Of a stretch of 64,000 nt of DNA, positions 43,033 to 53,965 are shown in pieces (position 1 is the first letter of the stretch; each line of letters begins with the position of its first letter). A model generated the notes under the pieces. It was not told the DNA's origin, ran no database searches, and saw only the letters and a list, made by a program, of their open reading frames with translations. The position numbers and the translations under genes were made by a program. Location: assembly GCA_949316495.1 (NCBI GenBank), contig OX439002.1:52181531-52245530 (forward strand), read 5' to 3'. The DNA is from Amphiduros pacificus (lineage: Eukaryota; Annelida; Polychaeta; Phyllodocida; Hesionidae).

Positions 43033-44055
43033 CATGTTTTGTCTATGTTTACAATGTTAAACTTGTGTTACATCTCCCTTATCAATATTAGTCATGTTAT
43101 ATCTATGTTTACAATGTTAAACTTGTGTTACATCTCCCTTATCAATATTAGTCATGTCATATCTATGTTTACAATGTTAAATTTGCGTTACATCTCCCTT
43201 ATCAATATTAGTCATGTCATATCTATGTTAACAATGTTAAACTTGCGTTACATCTCCCTTATCAATATTAGTCATGTCATGTCTATGTTTACAATGTTAA
43301 ACTTGTGTTACATCTCCCTTATCAATATTAGTCATGTTATGTCTATGTTTACAATATTAAACTTGCGTTATATCTCACTTATCAATATTAGTCATGTTAT
43401 ATCTATGTTTACAATGTTAAACTTGTGTAACATTTCCCTTGTCAATATTAGTCATGTTATGTCTATGTCTGCAATGTTAAACTTGCGTTACATCTCCCTT
43501 ATCAATATTAGTCATGTTATGTCTATGTTTACAATGTTAAACTTGCGTTACATCTCCCTTATCAATATTAGTCATGTTATGTCTATGTTTACAATATTAA
43601 ACTTGTGTTACATCTCCCTTATCAATATTAGTCATGTCATATCTATGTTTACAATATTAAACTTGTGTTACATCTCCCTTATCAATATTAGTCATGTTAT
43701 ATCTATGTTCACAATGTTAAACTTGCGTTACATCTCCCTTATCACTATTAGTCATGTTATATCTATGTGTACAATATTAAACTTGTGTTACATCTCCCTT
43801 ATCAATATTAGTCATGTTATGTCTATGTTTACAATATTAAACTTGTGTTACATCTCCCTTATCAATATTAGTCATGTTATGTCTATGTCTGCAATGTTAA
43901 ACTTGTGTTACATCTCCCTTATCAATATTAGTCATGTTATGTCTATGTTCACAATGTTAAACTTGCGTTACACCTCTCTCATCAATATTAGTCATGTTAT
44001 GTCTATGTTTATAATGTTAAACTTGTGTTACATCTCCCTTATCAATATTAGTCAT
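43033..44055 (+). repeat. 60-bp minisatellite, 17 copies without indels
   Basis: Seventeen copies of a unit containing GTCTATGTTTACAATGTTAA, ACTTGTGTTACATCTCCCTT and ATCAATATTAGTCATGTTAT keep an exact 60-bp period. A 357-codon frame (repeat LINISHVMSMFTMLNLCYIS) is open because 60 is a multiple of three. Variants change amino acids freely (Cys/Arg, Ile/Met), which argues against coding. Confidence 0.95.
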
Positions 44056-44106
44056 GCATATCTCCCATATCAATACAACAATATAAGTTTGAACAGTACT
44101 GCCAGG

Positions 44107-44270
44107 GGGTGAGGTGTGGCTCAGTTAGTAAGATGTCCGTCACTAATGCTAAAGGTCTGGGGTTTGAATGTGTGTTCAGAAAAATATTTTTTTCATGCTG
44201 AAGATTAATTCTTCATATTTGGGTCCTGTTTGAGCAATATGCATCTCAGAGTCCCGATTGAATTGTTTAT
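44107..44270 (+). mobile_element. tRNA-headed SINE-like fragment
   Basis: The head has A-box-like GTGGCTCAGTTAGTAAGATG and B-box-like GGTCTGGGGTTTGAATG, then a body with TTTTTTCATGCTGAAGATTA and CTGTTTGAGCAATATGCAT. The body recurs at 47715 and 53795-53960, and the head at 21302 and 53731, so it is a repeat family. Confidence 0.6.
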
Positions 44271-44513
44271 TTTTTGCAGTTCATGTAGAATAGAATAATA
44301 CAAGGCAGAAGATTATGAATTCAGAAAGTTGACACTTCTATAGTGGTGCCCTCTGTTAACTCAAATACATCAGCACAAAGACAGGCCAATCACCAAACCT
44401 GCCTCCATCTTGTAAAATTTTGTTGATCATTTCACTCAAGTTATTTTTCAGTCATTGTTGACCAAGATAGGGTTAATATAAAAGATTTGTATCCAAGAAT
44501 GTCTCAAACGTTG

Positions 44514-47500
44514 TGGTGAATACTTTTAGTCCAGTCAATATATGACAAAAAATGGCCTAACCCGGAACAAATTAGAACAGAAATGAAACTGATAGAAAAT
44601 GTCTCAGAAGAGCCTAGGGAATAACATAGTAAAAGTCTACCAAAATCTAAGTAGTGGAACAGTGCATAATTTGCATAAATCCAAAATGGCCGACACATGG
44701 CAGGGCAAATCTTAAAAACTATATAGCTTAACTCCTATTTCACATATTTGAATAATCTTAGAGTCTATTTTATATTTTTTGGCCATGAGATATCCATTGG
44801 GAAACTTTTCAAATAGCTAATACCCATGTTTTGTACTCTTCTTCTCAAAAATGACCGATAAAAGTAGAAAAATAAGTCGAAAATTAGCACTTTGCTTGTC
44901 TTCTGATTATATCTGTCTGCATGCTTTACACCTTTTCTGGGATATCCTCTAAAACACATATTATTCTACAAAAACAAGTTATCAAAAAGGATAGAGAACA
45001 ATTATTTACAATTAGAATTTTTAAAAAGATTGAATTTAACAACCCATTAACAATTGAATGTTGCACATCATTGCATTGAAGACACTCCCTGTGTATGTGT
45101 GTGTGTGAGTCCACACACATGCAGGGAGGCAATTCCCTGCTCTCCTCAAAAAGTGGGGATGGATCTTAAACCTGCTACCTGGCATAGACACTCAGGTGCA
45201 TGAGACCTCGGTTTTTAGTCAAATTCAAAAATCACCTTCCATCACTAAAAAATGTGAAAGTACCATTTTAAAAATATCTATGGCATGACACCTTGATCTC
45301 AGTCCCACATAGTGGGTTGAAAAGTAACATTTTATTGTGTTTGGTATGAAATTTATTTTATTTTTCTGTTATTTGTTTTGTTATTTTTCTGTTTTTTATT
45401 TGTTCTTTGCCTCATAATTGGATTAATTAATTTCTTAGGATTGTACCAGCAGCTTTGACTGCTTCAAAGTAAAAACTGGATTTACTACCAACACCAAATA
45501 GTTGGGACAATGGAGTGATTTGGCTCATAGAGGCCTGCTTGTCCATTATTGTTTGCACATTGGTGCAGGCCTAAAACCTTGACAGACCACAATAGAGGTC
45601 ACATGCTTGTATATATGTGACCACCTATTGGTCCAAAGAGTACAGACAGTGCTTGGCACTTTCAGCAAAACACAATAACCATGTTTGGAGTATTTTAGTG
45701 GATTTTAGTGAGATAGCTTGCTTGTATCACAGTTTGGTGGCCACATGTCATTTAAACGTACCCCAAACCACAGAAAAATTGCCTGTGACCTCTGTGATTT
45801 CATGAATGCTTTAAGGAATTTTGATGCTAAATGATGGTGCAGTTGGATACCAAGACCTAGCTGCAATGGAGCCACTACTGCTCTTGGATGAGTTGCTTGA
45901 TCCAATGCTTGGCCAACTGATGCTACTTTAACTTTCTTTTGCATCAGCTCCATTAATGATTATCTGAAGCAAGAGGACCACTTAATCTGGCAGAAATAAA
46001 CATACAGCATCAGGAGAAGACATTTGATCACAGGCTGGATAAATTTTACACCACTCATGTGGCAATGTCTTAATGTCATACATAGGGGTAGGAACAGGGT
46101 GGCTTGGGGGACTCAGTCAAAGTTTAATGCACCACTCAAAATGAATCTGATGATCCAAAAACTTAGACTTGACAGTCTCAGGTAGCAATCTGAAGACATT
46201 CTCCATTTTTGCAAGAAAACCAACTGAAACTAATCATTGGTCTGATTGGAGACTTCTCTGGGAGTGTATTATGCATGAGGGGCTGAGCCCCACCTTTTCT
46301 CAAACTTAGGTTTCCATATAGAAAGTTCAAAGCCGACGATCTGATAACTGATCTGCAGAAAATTATGTATTGCCATAGATCTCATAATCAATGCTAAAGA
46401 TGATAGATTTGATTAGCCAGGCTATAGAGTGTATATTAATTTGGAAAATGTGTTGCTCAAGGCTACTGCTGGTAATACATATGACCAGAAGTTTGCAATT
46501 GTGAAAAATCTCTCTTTTGCTGCAGTTTGAATTGTCTAAATTTTTCATCCTCTGAATTATCCTGCTTTGGGTTTAACCCCTAACGAACGGGAAGGATGGC
46601 AACGTCCACCACCGGTAACGGACGGGAGGGACGTTGACGTTCCCATTGTTCTGGCTTAATGACATCATTTGAAACATTCTGAAGGGCTGCAACTTGTTAC
46701 AATGTAATCATGATAATGACGTCAGACAACTTGGATCATGAACTTTTGACCCCAGCACTTCATTCAGCATATTGAGTAGTCATGTTTATACATTTCATCA
46801 ATTTAGTATGTAGATACACGAGTCCATAAAAAAATTGGCTAGTCCTGTCAATCAACAAAATTTAGAGAGGCTAGTCCTTTAGGGGTTAAATAAAAATCAT
46901 GCAGGATATTGGCATTAGGTAACAACATTTGGTTACCATTAATTTCTGAAATGATGACTTTTTTCCATAATGTTTCATTATTTACTTTTTCATGATATTG
47001 TGACTGTGATTCACAGACTGGTCCATGTTTTGGCTTCCCTAGAAGTGATTTTTCTGCTTTTCACCTTGACTTGTCTGTGCAGAATTTGGTGCTGCATGTC
47101 TGATGGTTGAGAGTATTGGCAACATGTAGGTCATTAACAAATTATATTAGCCAAATTATAATGCATACTATTTTTTTCCTTCCCACCATAAAGGTCACCT
47201 AATGTATGGAATATACAATGTATTTCAAAGCAGGATGATGCTGGCATCATATGAAATACATTACAATAAACACTACATATGCTATTTATTTCCTTATCAT
47301 GGCCTTAATATAACTGCTTTATCACCAACAGCATGGGCATGAAATTATTTCAGTGTGCAGGGAACCTTTAATCATACAAAAAAACCTGAATGTATGCATA
47401 AAATAGGATGAAACTTCAATGAGAGGCGGCCATTTTGAATTTATGCAAATTAGTTGGTGTTCCACTAAGTTGATTTTGGTAGACTTTTTATATATTCATC

Positions 47501-47590
47501 TGGGTTACGTTCTGAGACAAATAACACTAAAATGGTTTCTGTTCTAATTTGTTCTGGGTCATTTCATATTTTGACTGGACTATTTGGTGT
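44514..47590. mobile_element. Inverted-end region, probably a decayed DNA transposon
   Basis: About 44514-44695 and 47425-47590 are inverted copies (GGAACAAATTAGAACAGAAA with AAAAGTCTACCAAAATC, versus their reverse complements). Between them, minus strand 45705-45953 encodes VGQALDQATHPRAVVAPLQL then GLGIQLHHHLASKFLKAFMK. This resembles, from memory, a repetitive protein family seen in many invertebrate genomes that is thought to belong to transposons. A TTAA-flanked MITE lies inside. The superfamily is not determined. Confidence 0.5.
46577..46885. mobile_element. 309-bp TTAA-flanked MITE (piggyBac-like)
   Basis: CCCCTAA at the left and TTAGGGG at the right form short terminal inverted repeats. 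Each is directly bordered by TTAA (46573-46576 and 46886-46889), the duplication made by piggyBac-type transposases. The interior has repeated ACGGGA(A/G)GG and ACGTTGACGTTCCC motifs and no coding frame. Confidence 0.75.
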
Positions 47591-48060
47591 GAAATACAAG
47601 GCCCTTCATCCCATCGCACTGTCGTTTTTATTTTGATGAAAGGTAAAGGTTGTTGGTGAATAAGGTTAAAAAAGACTGATTTCAAATAGAAAACAAAGAT
47701 GAAATCTTGATATTGGGGTTTATTTGAGCATTATGCAAGTCAGAATGTATAGAATTGAATTGGTTTTTTTTTGTAAATATAGAAAACAAAATACAAATTC
47801 TTCAAAAATAGATTTTCTTTAAGCTCAAACACATTTGCAAAAGAACTTTAAAATGGAGGCCACAAATCTTTGATGAAGTTGGTCATGAGGCCACCCCCAA
47901 GCATGTACTTCATTGAGTATAAATGTGCTCATTTTCCATTGAAGTAAACCATTTATGTCTTATCAGCATTTCTTAGGATGCCAGCTGGTGATTGGTTTGT
48001 GAACAAAATTACTTAGACCAAAGTCAGTTCTTAAAAATGTGATGGATTATCATCACATTT

Positions 48061-49560
48061 ATAGTGTGCAAAAATCCTAAAATTGGGTTCCTATTTCTCC
48101 TAGCAATTCTATGTTCAAGGGGCTTCTGCCAGGGATAGGCTAACTAACAAGAAATCTTATGCACTATTTACCATAATAGACATGTATTTCTCTGTGTGAT
48201 TTTATATGATTTATTATCTGGTGGGAGATTTTATGATGGGAATGTGTCACACAGTTTTAAACAGTCAATTTTGTCAGTTAAAATTATTTTGTGATGGTTT
48301 TTGCTAGTGGTCCAAATTGTAACATCAGCAAACTAATTTACCAGAATATCTGGATATGTAGGATAAATAAATGCCTTGAGTGATCAACAGGAAGAAGGTG
48401 ATAATCTCCAAGTAAGGATGACAGTGATAGACAACAATAACGGATCATCTGTCCAAGGAACAGACAGCTTTATAATGAGATAAATAAAATTTTCAGTGAT
48501 ACAAATTTGAAAATTTGGTCAAAGGAACAGACAGCCTTATAATATGATAGATCAAATTTTCAGTGATACAAATTTGAAAATTTGGTCAAAGGAACAGACA
48601 GCCTTATAATGAGATAGTTAAAATTTTCAGTGATACAAATTCGAATATTTGGTCAAAGGAACAGACAGCCTTATAATGAGATAGTTAAAATTTTCAGTGA
48701 TACAAATTCGAATATTTGGTCAAAGGAACAGACAGCCTTATAATGAGATAGATCAATTTTTCACTGATACAAATTTGAAAATTGGATCAAAGGGATAGAC
48801 AGCCTTATAATGAGATAGATCAAATTTTCATGATACAAATTTGAATCATAAAATTGGGTTCCTATTTTTCCTAGCAATTCTATGTTCAAGGGGCTTCTGC
48901 CAGGGATAGGCTAACTAACAAGAAATCTTATGCACTATTTACCATAATAGACATGTATTTCTCTGTGTGATTTTATATGATTTATTATCTGGTGGGAGAT
49001 TTTATGATGCAAATGTGTCATACAGTTTTAAACAGTCAATTTTGTCAGTTAAAATTATTTTGTGATGGTTTTTGCTAGTGGTCCAAATTGTAACATCAGC
49101 AAACTAATTTACCAGAATATCTGGATATGTGGGATAAATAAATGCCTTCAGTGTGATAAAAGGGAAGAAGGTGATAATCTCCAAGTAAGGATAACGGTGA
49201 TAGACAACAATAACGGATCATCTGTCAAAGGGACAGACAGCTCTATAATGAGGTAGATCAAATTTTCATGATACAAATTTGAAAATTTGGTCAAAGGAAC
49301 AGACAGCCTTATAATGAGATCAATTTTTCACTGATACAAATTTGAAAATTTGGTCAAAGGAACAGACAGCCTTATAATATGATAGATCAAATTTTCATGA
49401 TACAAATTTGAAAATTGGATCAAAGGAACAGACAGCCTTATAATGAGGTAGATCAATTTTTCACTGATACAAATTTGAAAATTGGATCAAAGGGAGAGAC
49501 AGCCTTATAATGAGGTACCGGTAGATCAAATTTTCATGATACAAATTTGAAAATTTGGTC
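48061..49560 (+). repeat. ~775-bp tandem duplication carrying ~60-bp repeats
   Basis: 48070-48475 and 48845-49245 are near-identical (AAATTGGGTTCCTATTT, GGGGCTTCTGCCAGGGATAG, CTGGTGGGAGATTTTATGAT). Each is followed by several ~60-66-bp units (GGTCAAAGGAACAGACAGCC, TTATAATGAGATAG, TGATACAAATTTGAAAATTT). The block duplicated after the short array had formed. Confidence 0.92.
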
Positions 49561-49778
49561 AGATTCATTCAAATGAGGAAATACTTATGAAGTCTGTGCC
49601 TGAGTGACATTGGTCCAGCAGTCCACTCATATGTCATCTCCAACTGAAACAAATAGATGGTTAAAAGGTCAAACCTACAAATATTACTTGGTCACTAATT
49701 ACCATCCATTACAGATTAATTTTATGTATCTTTAAATTGACAGGATGGCATGTTTGGGCTGTCCTGTCTGTCCACAAT

Positions 49779-50085
49779 TGCCACCAGCCGTGGCGCAGCT
49801 GGTTAGAGTGCCAGCTTATTAGCACCAGTTCCTCTGTGGTGATCCATAGGTCGTGGGTTTGATCCCCGGCTGTGCCGAGATTAAATTCATGATACAAATA
49901 AGCTCAGGCCTGTGCCAAAGGGTTAACCCGTTATCCTTGTAAATCTGTGACTGGGTGTGTTGTCATATCAAGGACCTGCGACATGACAATTCAGTGATCA
50001 GCTCTATATTTGCTACAATAGGTCTCATCACGAAGTGACCGAAATAATGTCGAAAATGATGTAAAACCCCAAAACAAACCAACTA
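49779..50085 (+). mobile_element. tRNA-derived SINE with target-site duplication
   Basis: The head GCCGTGGCGCAGCTGGTTAG carries an A box. GTGGGTTTGATCCCCGGC is the B-box/T-arm region. The unrelated body ends GTAAAACCCCAAAACAAACC. TCCACAAT flanks both sides (49771-49778 and 50086-50093), an 8-bp target duplication. The tail style fits SINEs I associate with molluscs. It looks nearly complete. Confidence 0.8.
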
Positions 50086-50689
50086 TCCACAATGTATATG
50101 GGTGAGAGCCACACAAGTCAAGGCAGCTCATGAGATGAGCATTTGTATTTTGCTTCTCAATTATGGTGAGATAAATAAATGTTTTAAGAAATGAGAAAAA
50201 AATGTCCAGTTTGATGAATGAATGGTGACTTAAAAATGATCTATATAAATGAAATGCATCCAACACAGCCAAATCTTTTAACAAAAGGCCAGAATTAGAT
50301 TCCCTGATCTCCATTGATATGTAAGTAAATAAGATTTACATAGACTCCCAGGTCTTTTCTCTGATTCATAGATGATTGTGCGGGTTGCCATTTGAATCCT
50401 ACAAGAAACTAAGACTACAGTGCAATATTTAGTGAAAAGTACTTTGATTATTGAAGTAAAATACACACCAGGTGGCTCTGAGAAATAGAAGAAATCATGA
50501 GGATCTACACATGAGACACAGTATGTAGAAATAGTCTGTAGTTATGGATGTAGAATATGTCACCATAAACAGAGATATATCATAAATAAATCAATGTGGA
50601 CAGAGATATCCAGAGTGTATCCCTGTAAAATAATACTCCTATAGTGTGTCGCTGCCTAGAGTTATCTGGAGTTTGTCACTGTGAACTGA

Positions 50690-51485
50690 GATATCTGAGA
50701 TATATCATTGTGAACATATGTCTAGAGTGTACCACTGTGGACCAATATATATCTGGAGGTTATTACTGTAGAGATATATCTGAGATATGTCATTGTGAAC
50801 ATATGTCTGGAGTGTACCACTGTGGACCAATATATATCTGGAGGTTATTACTGGGGAGATATATATCTGAGATATGTCATTGTGAACATATGTCTAGAGT
50901 GTACCACTGTGGACCAATATATATCTGGAGGTTATTACTGTGGAGATAAATCTGAGATATATCATTGTGAACATATGTCTAGAGTGTACCACTGTGGACC
51001 AATATATATCTGGAGGTTATTACTGTGGAGATAAATCTGAGATATATCATTGTGAACATATGTCTAGAGTGTACCACTGTGGACCAATATATATCTGGAG
51101 GTTATTACTGTGGAGATATATCTGAGATATATCATTGTGAACATATGTCTGGAGTGTACCACTGTGGACCAATATATATCTGGAGGTTATTACTGGGGAG
51201 ATATATATCTGAGATATGTCATTGTGAACATATGTCTGGAGTGTACCACTGTGGACCAATATATATCTGGAGGTTATTACTGGGGAGATATATCTGAGAT
51301 ATGTCATTGTGAACATATGTCTAGAGTGTACCACTGTGGACCAATATATATCTGGAGGTTATTACTGTGGAGATATATCTGAGATATGTCATTGTGAACA
51401 TATGTCTGGAGTGTACCACTGTGGACCAATATATATCTGGAGGTTATTACTGTGGAGATATATATCTGAGATATGTTATTGGAGA
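50690..51485 (+). repeat. 85-bp minisatellite
   Basis: About nine units with GTACCACTGTGGACCAATAT, ATATCTGGAGGTTATTACTG and ATTGTGAACATATGTCT, with small length variants (81-89 bp). Open frames in several registers follow the repeat only. Confidence 0.94.
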
Positions 51486-51569
51486 GCGATATATAGGGTG
51501 TCTCACTATGGACATATATCTCAACTGTATCCCTGTGAAACTTTATTGCTGCTGGGTGTCACTGTGTAG

Positions 51570-52195
51570 AGATATCTAGAGTATTTAGAGTATGACACAG
51601 TGGTTGGTGATATTAAAAACCACAAGTCTTTGATACTTTGGGTGGAGATATATAGAGTATGGTACTTGTGACTGGAGATTTCTAGAGTATAGCACTGTGG
51701 CTGAAGATATCTAGAGTATAGTATATGGCTGGAGATATATAGAGTGTGGTACTTTGGCTTTGGATATCTAGAGTGTAGTACTATGGCATGAGATATCTAG
51801 AGTGTGGTACTATGGCTGGAGATATCTAGAGTGTAGTACTGTGGCTCGAGATATCTAGAGTATGGTACTATGGCTTGAGATATCTAGAGTGTGGTACTTT
51901 GGCTTGAGATATCTAGAATGTAGTACTATGGCTGGAGATATCTAGAGTGTAGTACTGTGGCTTGAGATATCTAGAGTGTGGTACTTTGGCTTTGGATATC
52001 TAGAGTGTAGTACTATGGCTTTGGATATCTAGAGTGTAGTACTATGGGTGGAGATATCTAGTGTTGCGCTGTGGCTGGAGATATCTAGAGTGTAGCGCTG
52101 TGGCTGGAGATATCTAGAGTGTAGTACTGTGGCTCGAGATATCTAGAGTATGGTACTGTGGCTTGAGATATCTAGAGTGTAGTACTGTGGCTTTT
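51570..52195 (+). repeat. 29-bp minisatellite
   Basis: About 20 units of GAGATATCTAGAGTGTAGTA plus CTRTGGCTG. It probably shares ancestry with the preceding array (GAGATATATC, AGAGTGTA). Confidence 0.93.
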
Positions 52196-52199
52196 TCTG

Positions 52200-53459
52200 A
52201 GGAGTAACATTAAATCAATTTGCTGTTGTTTAAGAGGAGTGAATATTTCTCATGACATTTCATGAGGGAGTAACAGTAGGTTTATCAATGTCATAACAAG
52301 ATGGATCAAAGTATATTAGGATAGCATGTCCTGCCTGAGCGGTATACATGACCCATGCAGACACCGGGGTGCCCACGGTGCAGTTATTTGTCAGTAACTC
52401 TACACTGGGTCCTGGTGATATTTAGTATATATGCTTGAGGCCATTAACACCGCCACTCTCTGACTCTCTGATGTTTTTCATTGTGATTGTCCAAATCTAT
52501 AGGTGCTTTGTTTTCATCTGGGCCACATTCCGTATAGTACATACTATTGTTCATGATTCAATATGATTTTTGTCAGGGAAATTAAACTACTTTACTGGAA
52601 ACTAATATGTATTGTTTCTGAACCAACATTCTGTGTCACTGATGTCGACTGTTTTGTATTCTGCAATATTTTCCGGCTAATGAATTGGAACAGTCAATTT
52701 GTTCACCTAAATCATTGATGCATGAAGCTACCTACCTATCGAAATTAACAAACAACCTTACCATACAGAAAACTGAAATAACAATTTGTTTTTCTGTCAT
52801 GTGACTCCGGGATATCAGCGTTTTGTCCGAGATTCATGCATGAAGTGTTCTGGGCAATTTGAAATGTTGGATACCTAACGAGAGGCTGGGGAATCTTCAG
52901 ATGTTCCCATGGAGCCTGCTGAGTTGACTGTGCTCAGGTCAGCAGGGAACCCCGTCCCACGCTGACACCCTATTGTAACCACTGTGTGCCGCCATCAAAA
53001 CACCAAAAAGACACATTCATATTATACACTGGATGTTCAGTTTTTTTATTCCTTGTTTACGTTTAAGATCGTCTAATGAAATTTTATTTACTTGTTGGGC
53101 TATGCTCTCAGAAAAAAAGTGCGTGGAATATTTTTGGCGCCTTGGATAAATTGCCTTGGATATTTCACTACTTCTAGGTTTTATTTCTGAAAAGAGCTTT
53201 AATGTCAAGAATACAATGTTCAAATTTACAAGGAAGTTAAACATTTCTGGCTCTACACCATTCACAAATTTCAAACGAGTGTAAGTGATGGGTTTTTTTT
53301 TCGTCAAGCATACAGCAAATGTGAATTCAGAATAATGAGAATATGGAGGGAATTTATGACTGGAACATATCAAAATATGAACACAGCTAACCTGTTTTGC
53401 TTTATATTATTATCATGGATTATTATAAAGATGATTAGATTTAAATTTTATGATTTCAG
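52200..53459. other. Intron end upstream of exon 53460
   Basis: No gene or known repeat is seen. It is GC-richer around 52330-52400 and 52860-52980. The branch and polypyrimidine region directly before 53460 is T-rich. Confidence 0.4.
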
Positions 53460-53592
53460 TTGTGAAGATGGCATGCCAGAACTGTACAGTTTTGAGGATT
53501 TTTCCCCAATCCCAGTCCGTATGGAACCACAACCTCGTATCTATAGCAACGGATTTTGGAAAGACACAGATTTCTCCCTCATGCCAAACCAG
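53460..53592 (+). CDS. Second visible exon of the unrecognised protein
   Basis: The acceptor ATGATTTCAG and donor GTAAGT bound 133 bases. The first T completes the Ala codon split at 37925, then CEDGMPELYSFEDFSPIPVR and MEPQPRIYSNGFWKDTDFSL follow, ending MPNQ. The acidic, aromatic-rich style continues the first exon. The phase match, clean splice sites and non-repetitive codons support a real exon. No domain is identifiable. The rest of the gene lies to the right of the window or in exons I cannot recognise. Confidence 0.65.
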
Positions 53593-53730
53593 TAAGTTTG
53601 TTTTATGTGATATTTGCTAACTTTGAATATCTCCAGAGAGATGTACATTGTTCGACAAAGTGTACAAAAGTACCTCCGACTTCAGCATATTAGCTTTTAT
53701 GTCAATCCCAAGTAACAGTGTTTTTGGTGA

Positions 53731-53965
53731 GTGTGGGGAAGATGTTTTTCACCCATACTAAAGGTCTGGGATTCAAATCCTGATTAGGATGAGTACTTTT
53801 TTCATGCTGAAGTTAAATTCTTCAAATTGGTTTTTTTTAGAGAGACATTTAAAATTGATTTTTTTTTAGCAAACACAGAAAATCTACAAAAAATGTCTTC
53901 ATAAGGAAAACAAAGATAAAATCTGTATAATGGAGTTCTGTTTGAGAAATACACATGTCAGAACA
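53731..53965 (+). mobile_element. Decayed SINE-like fragment
   Basis: A relative of 44107: B-box-like GGTCTGGGATTCAAATCC, then TTTTTTCATGCTGAAGTTAA, then CTGTTTGAGAAATACACATG. The head's A box is deleted. Confidence 0.6.

Larger units (their letters stand above)
37926..53459 (+). other. 15.5-kb intron of the unrecognised gene
   Basis: The donor GTGAGT at 37926 and the acceptor TTTATGATTTCAG before 53460 bound it. 38.0-39.3 kb has somewhat higher GC and a TGACGTCA palindrome at 38952-38959. The rest holds the arrays and elements listed separately. Confidence 0.6.

Noticed and set aside
43039-44112. A 357-codon frame with 20-residue repeats
   Set aside because: The 60-bp period makes it open automatically. 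Differences between units change amino acids without bias to silent sites, and no splice or promoter signals frame it.
45705-45953. Minus-strand 82-codon frame as a host gene
   Set aside because: It lies between inverted repeats and resembles a repetitive transposon-associated protein, so it is treated as part of a mobile element.
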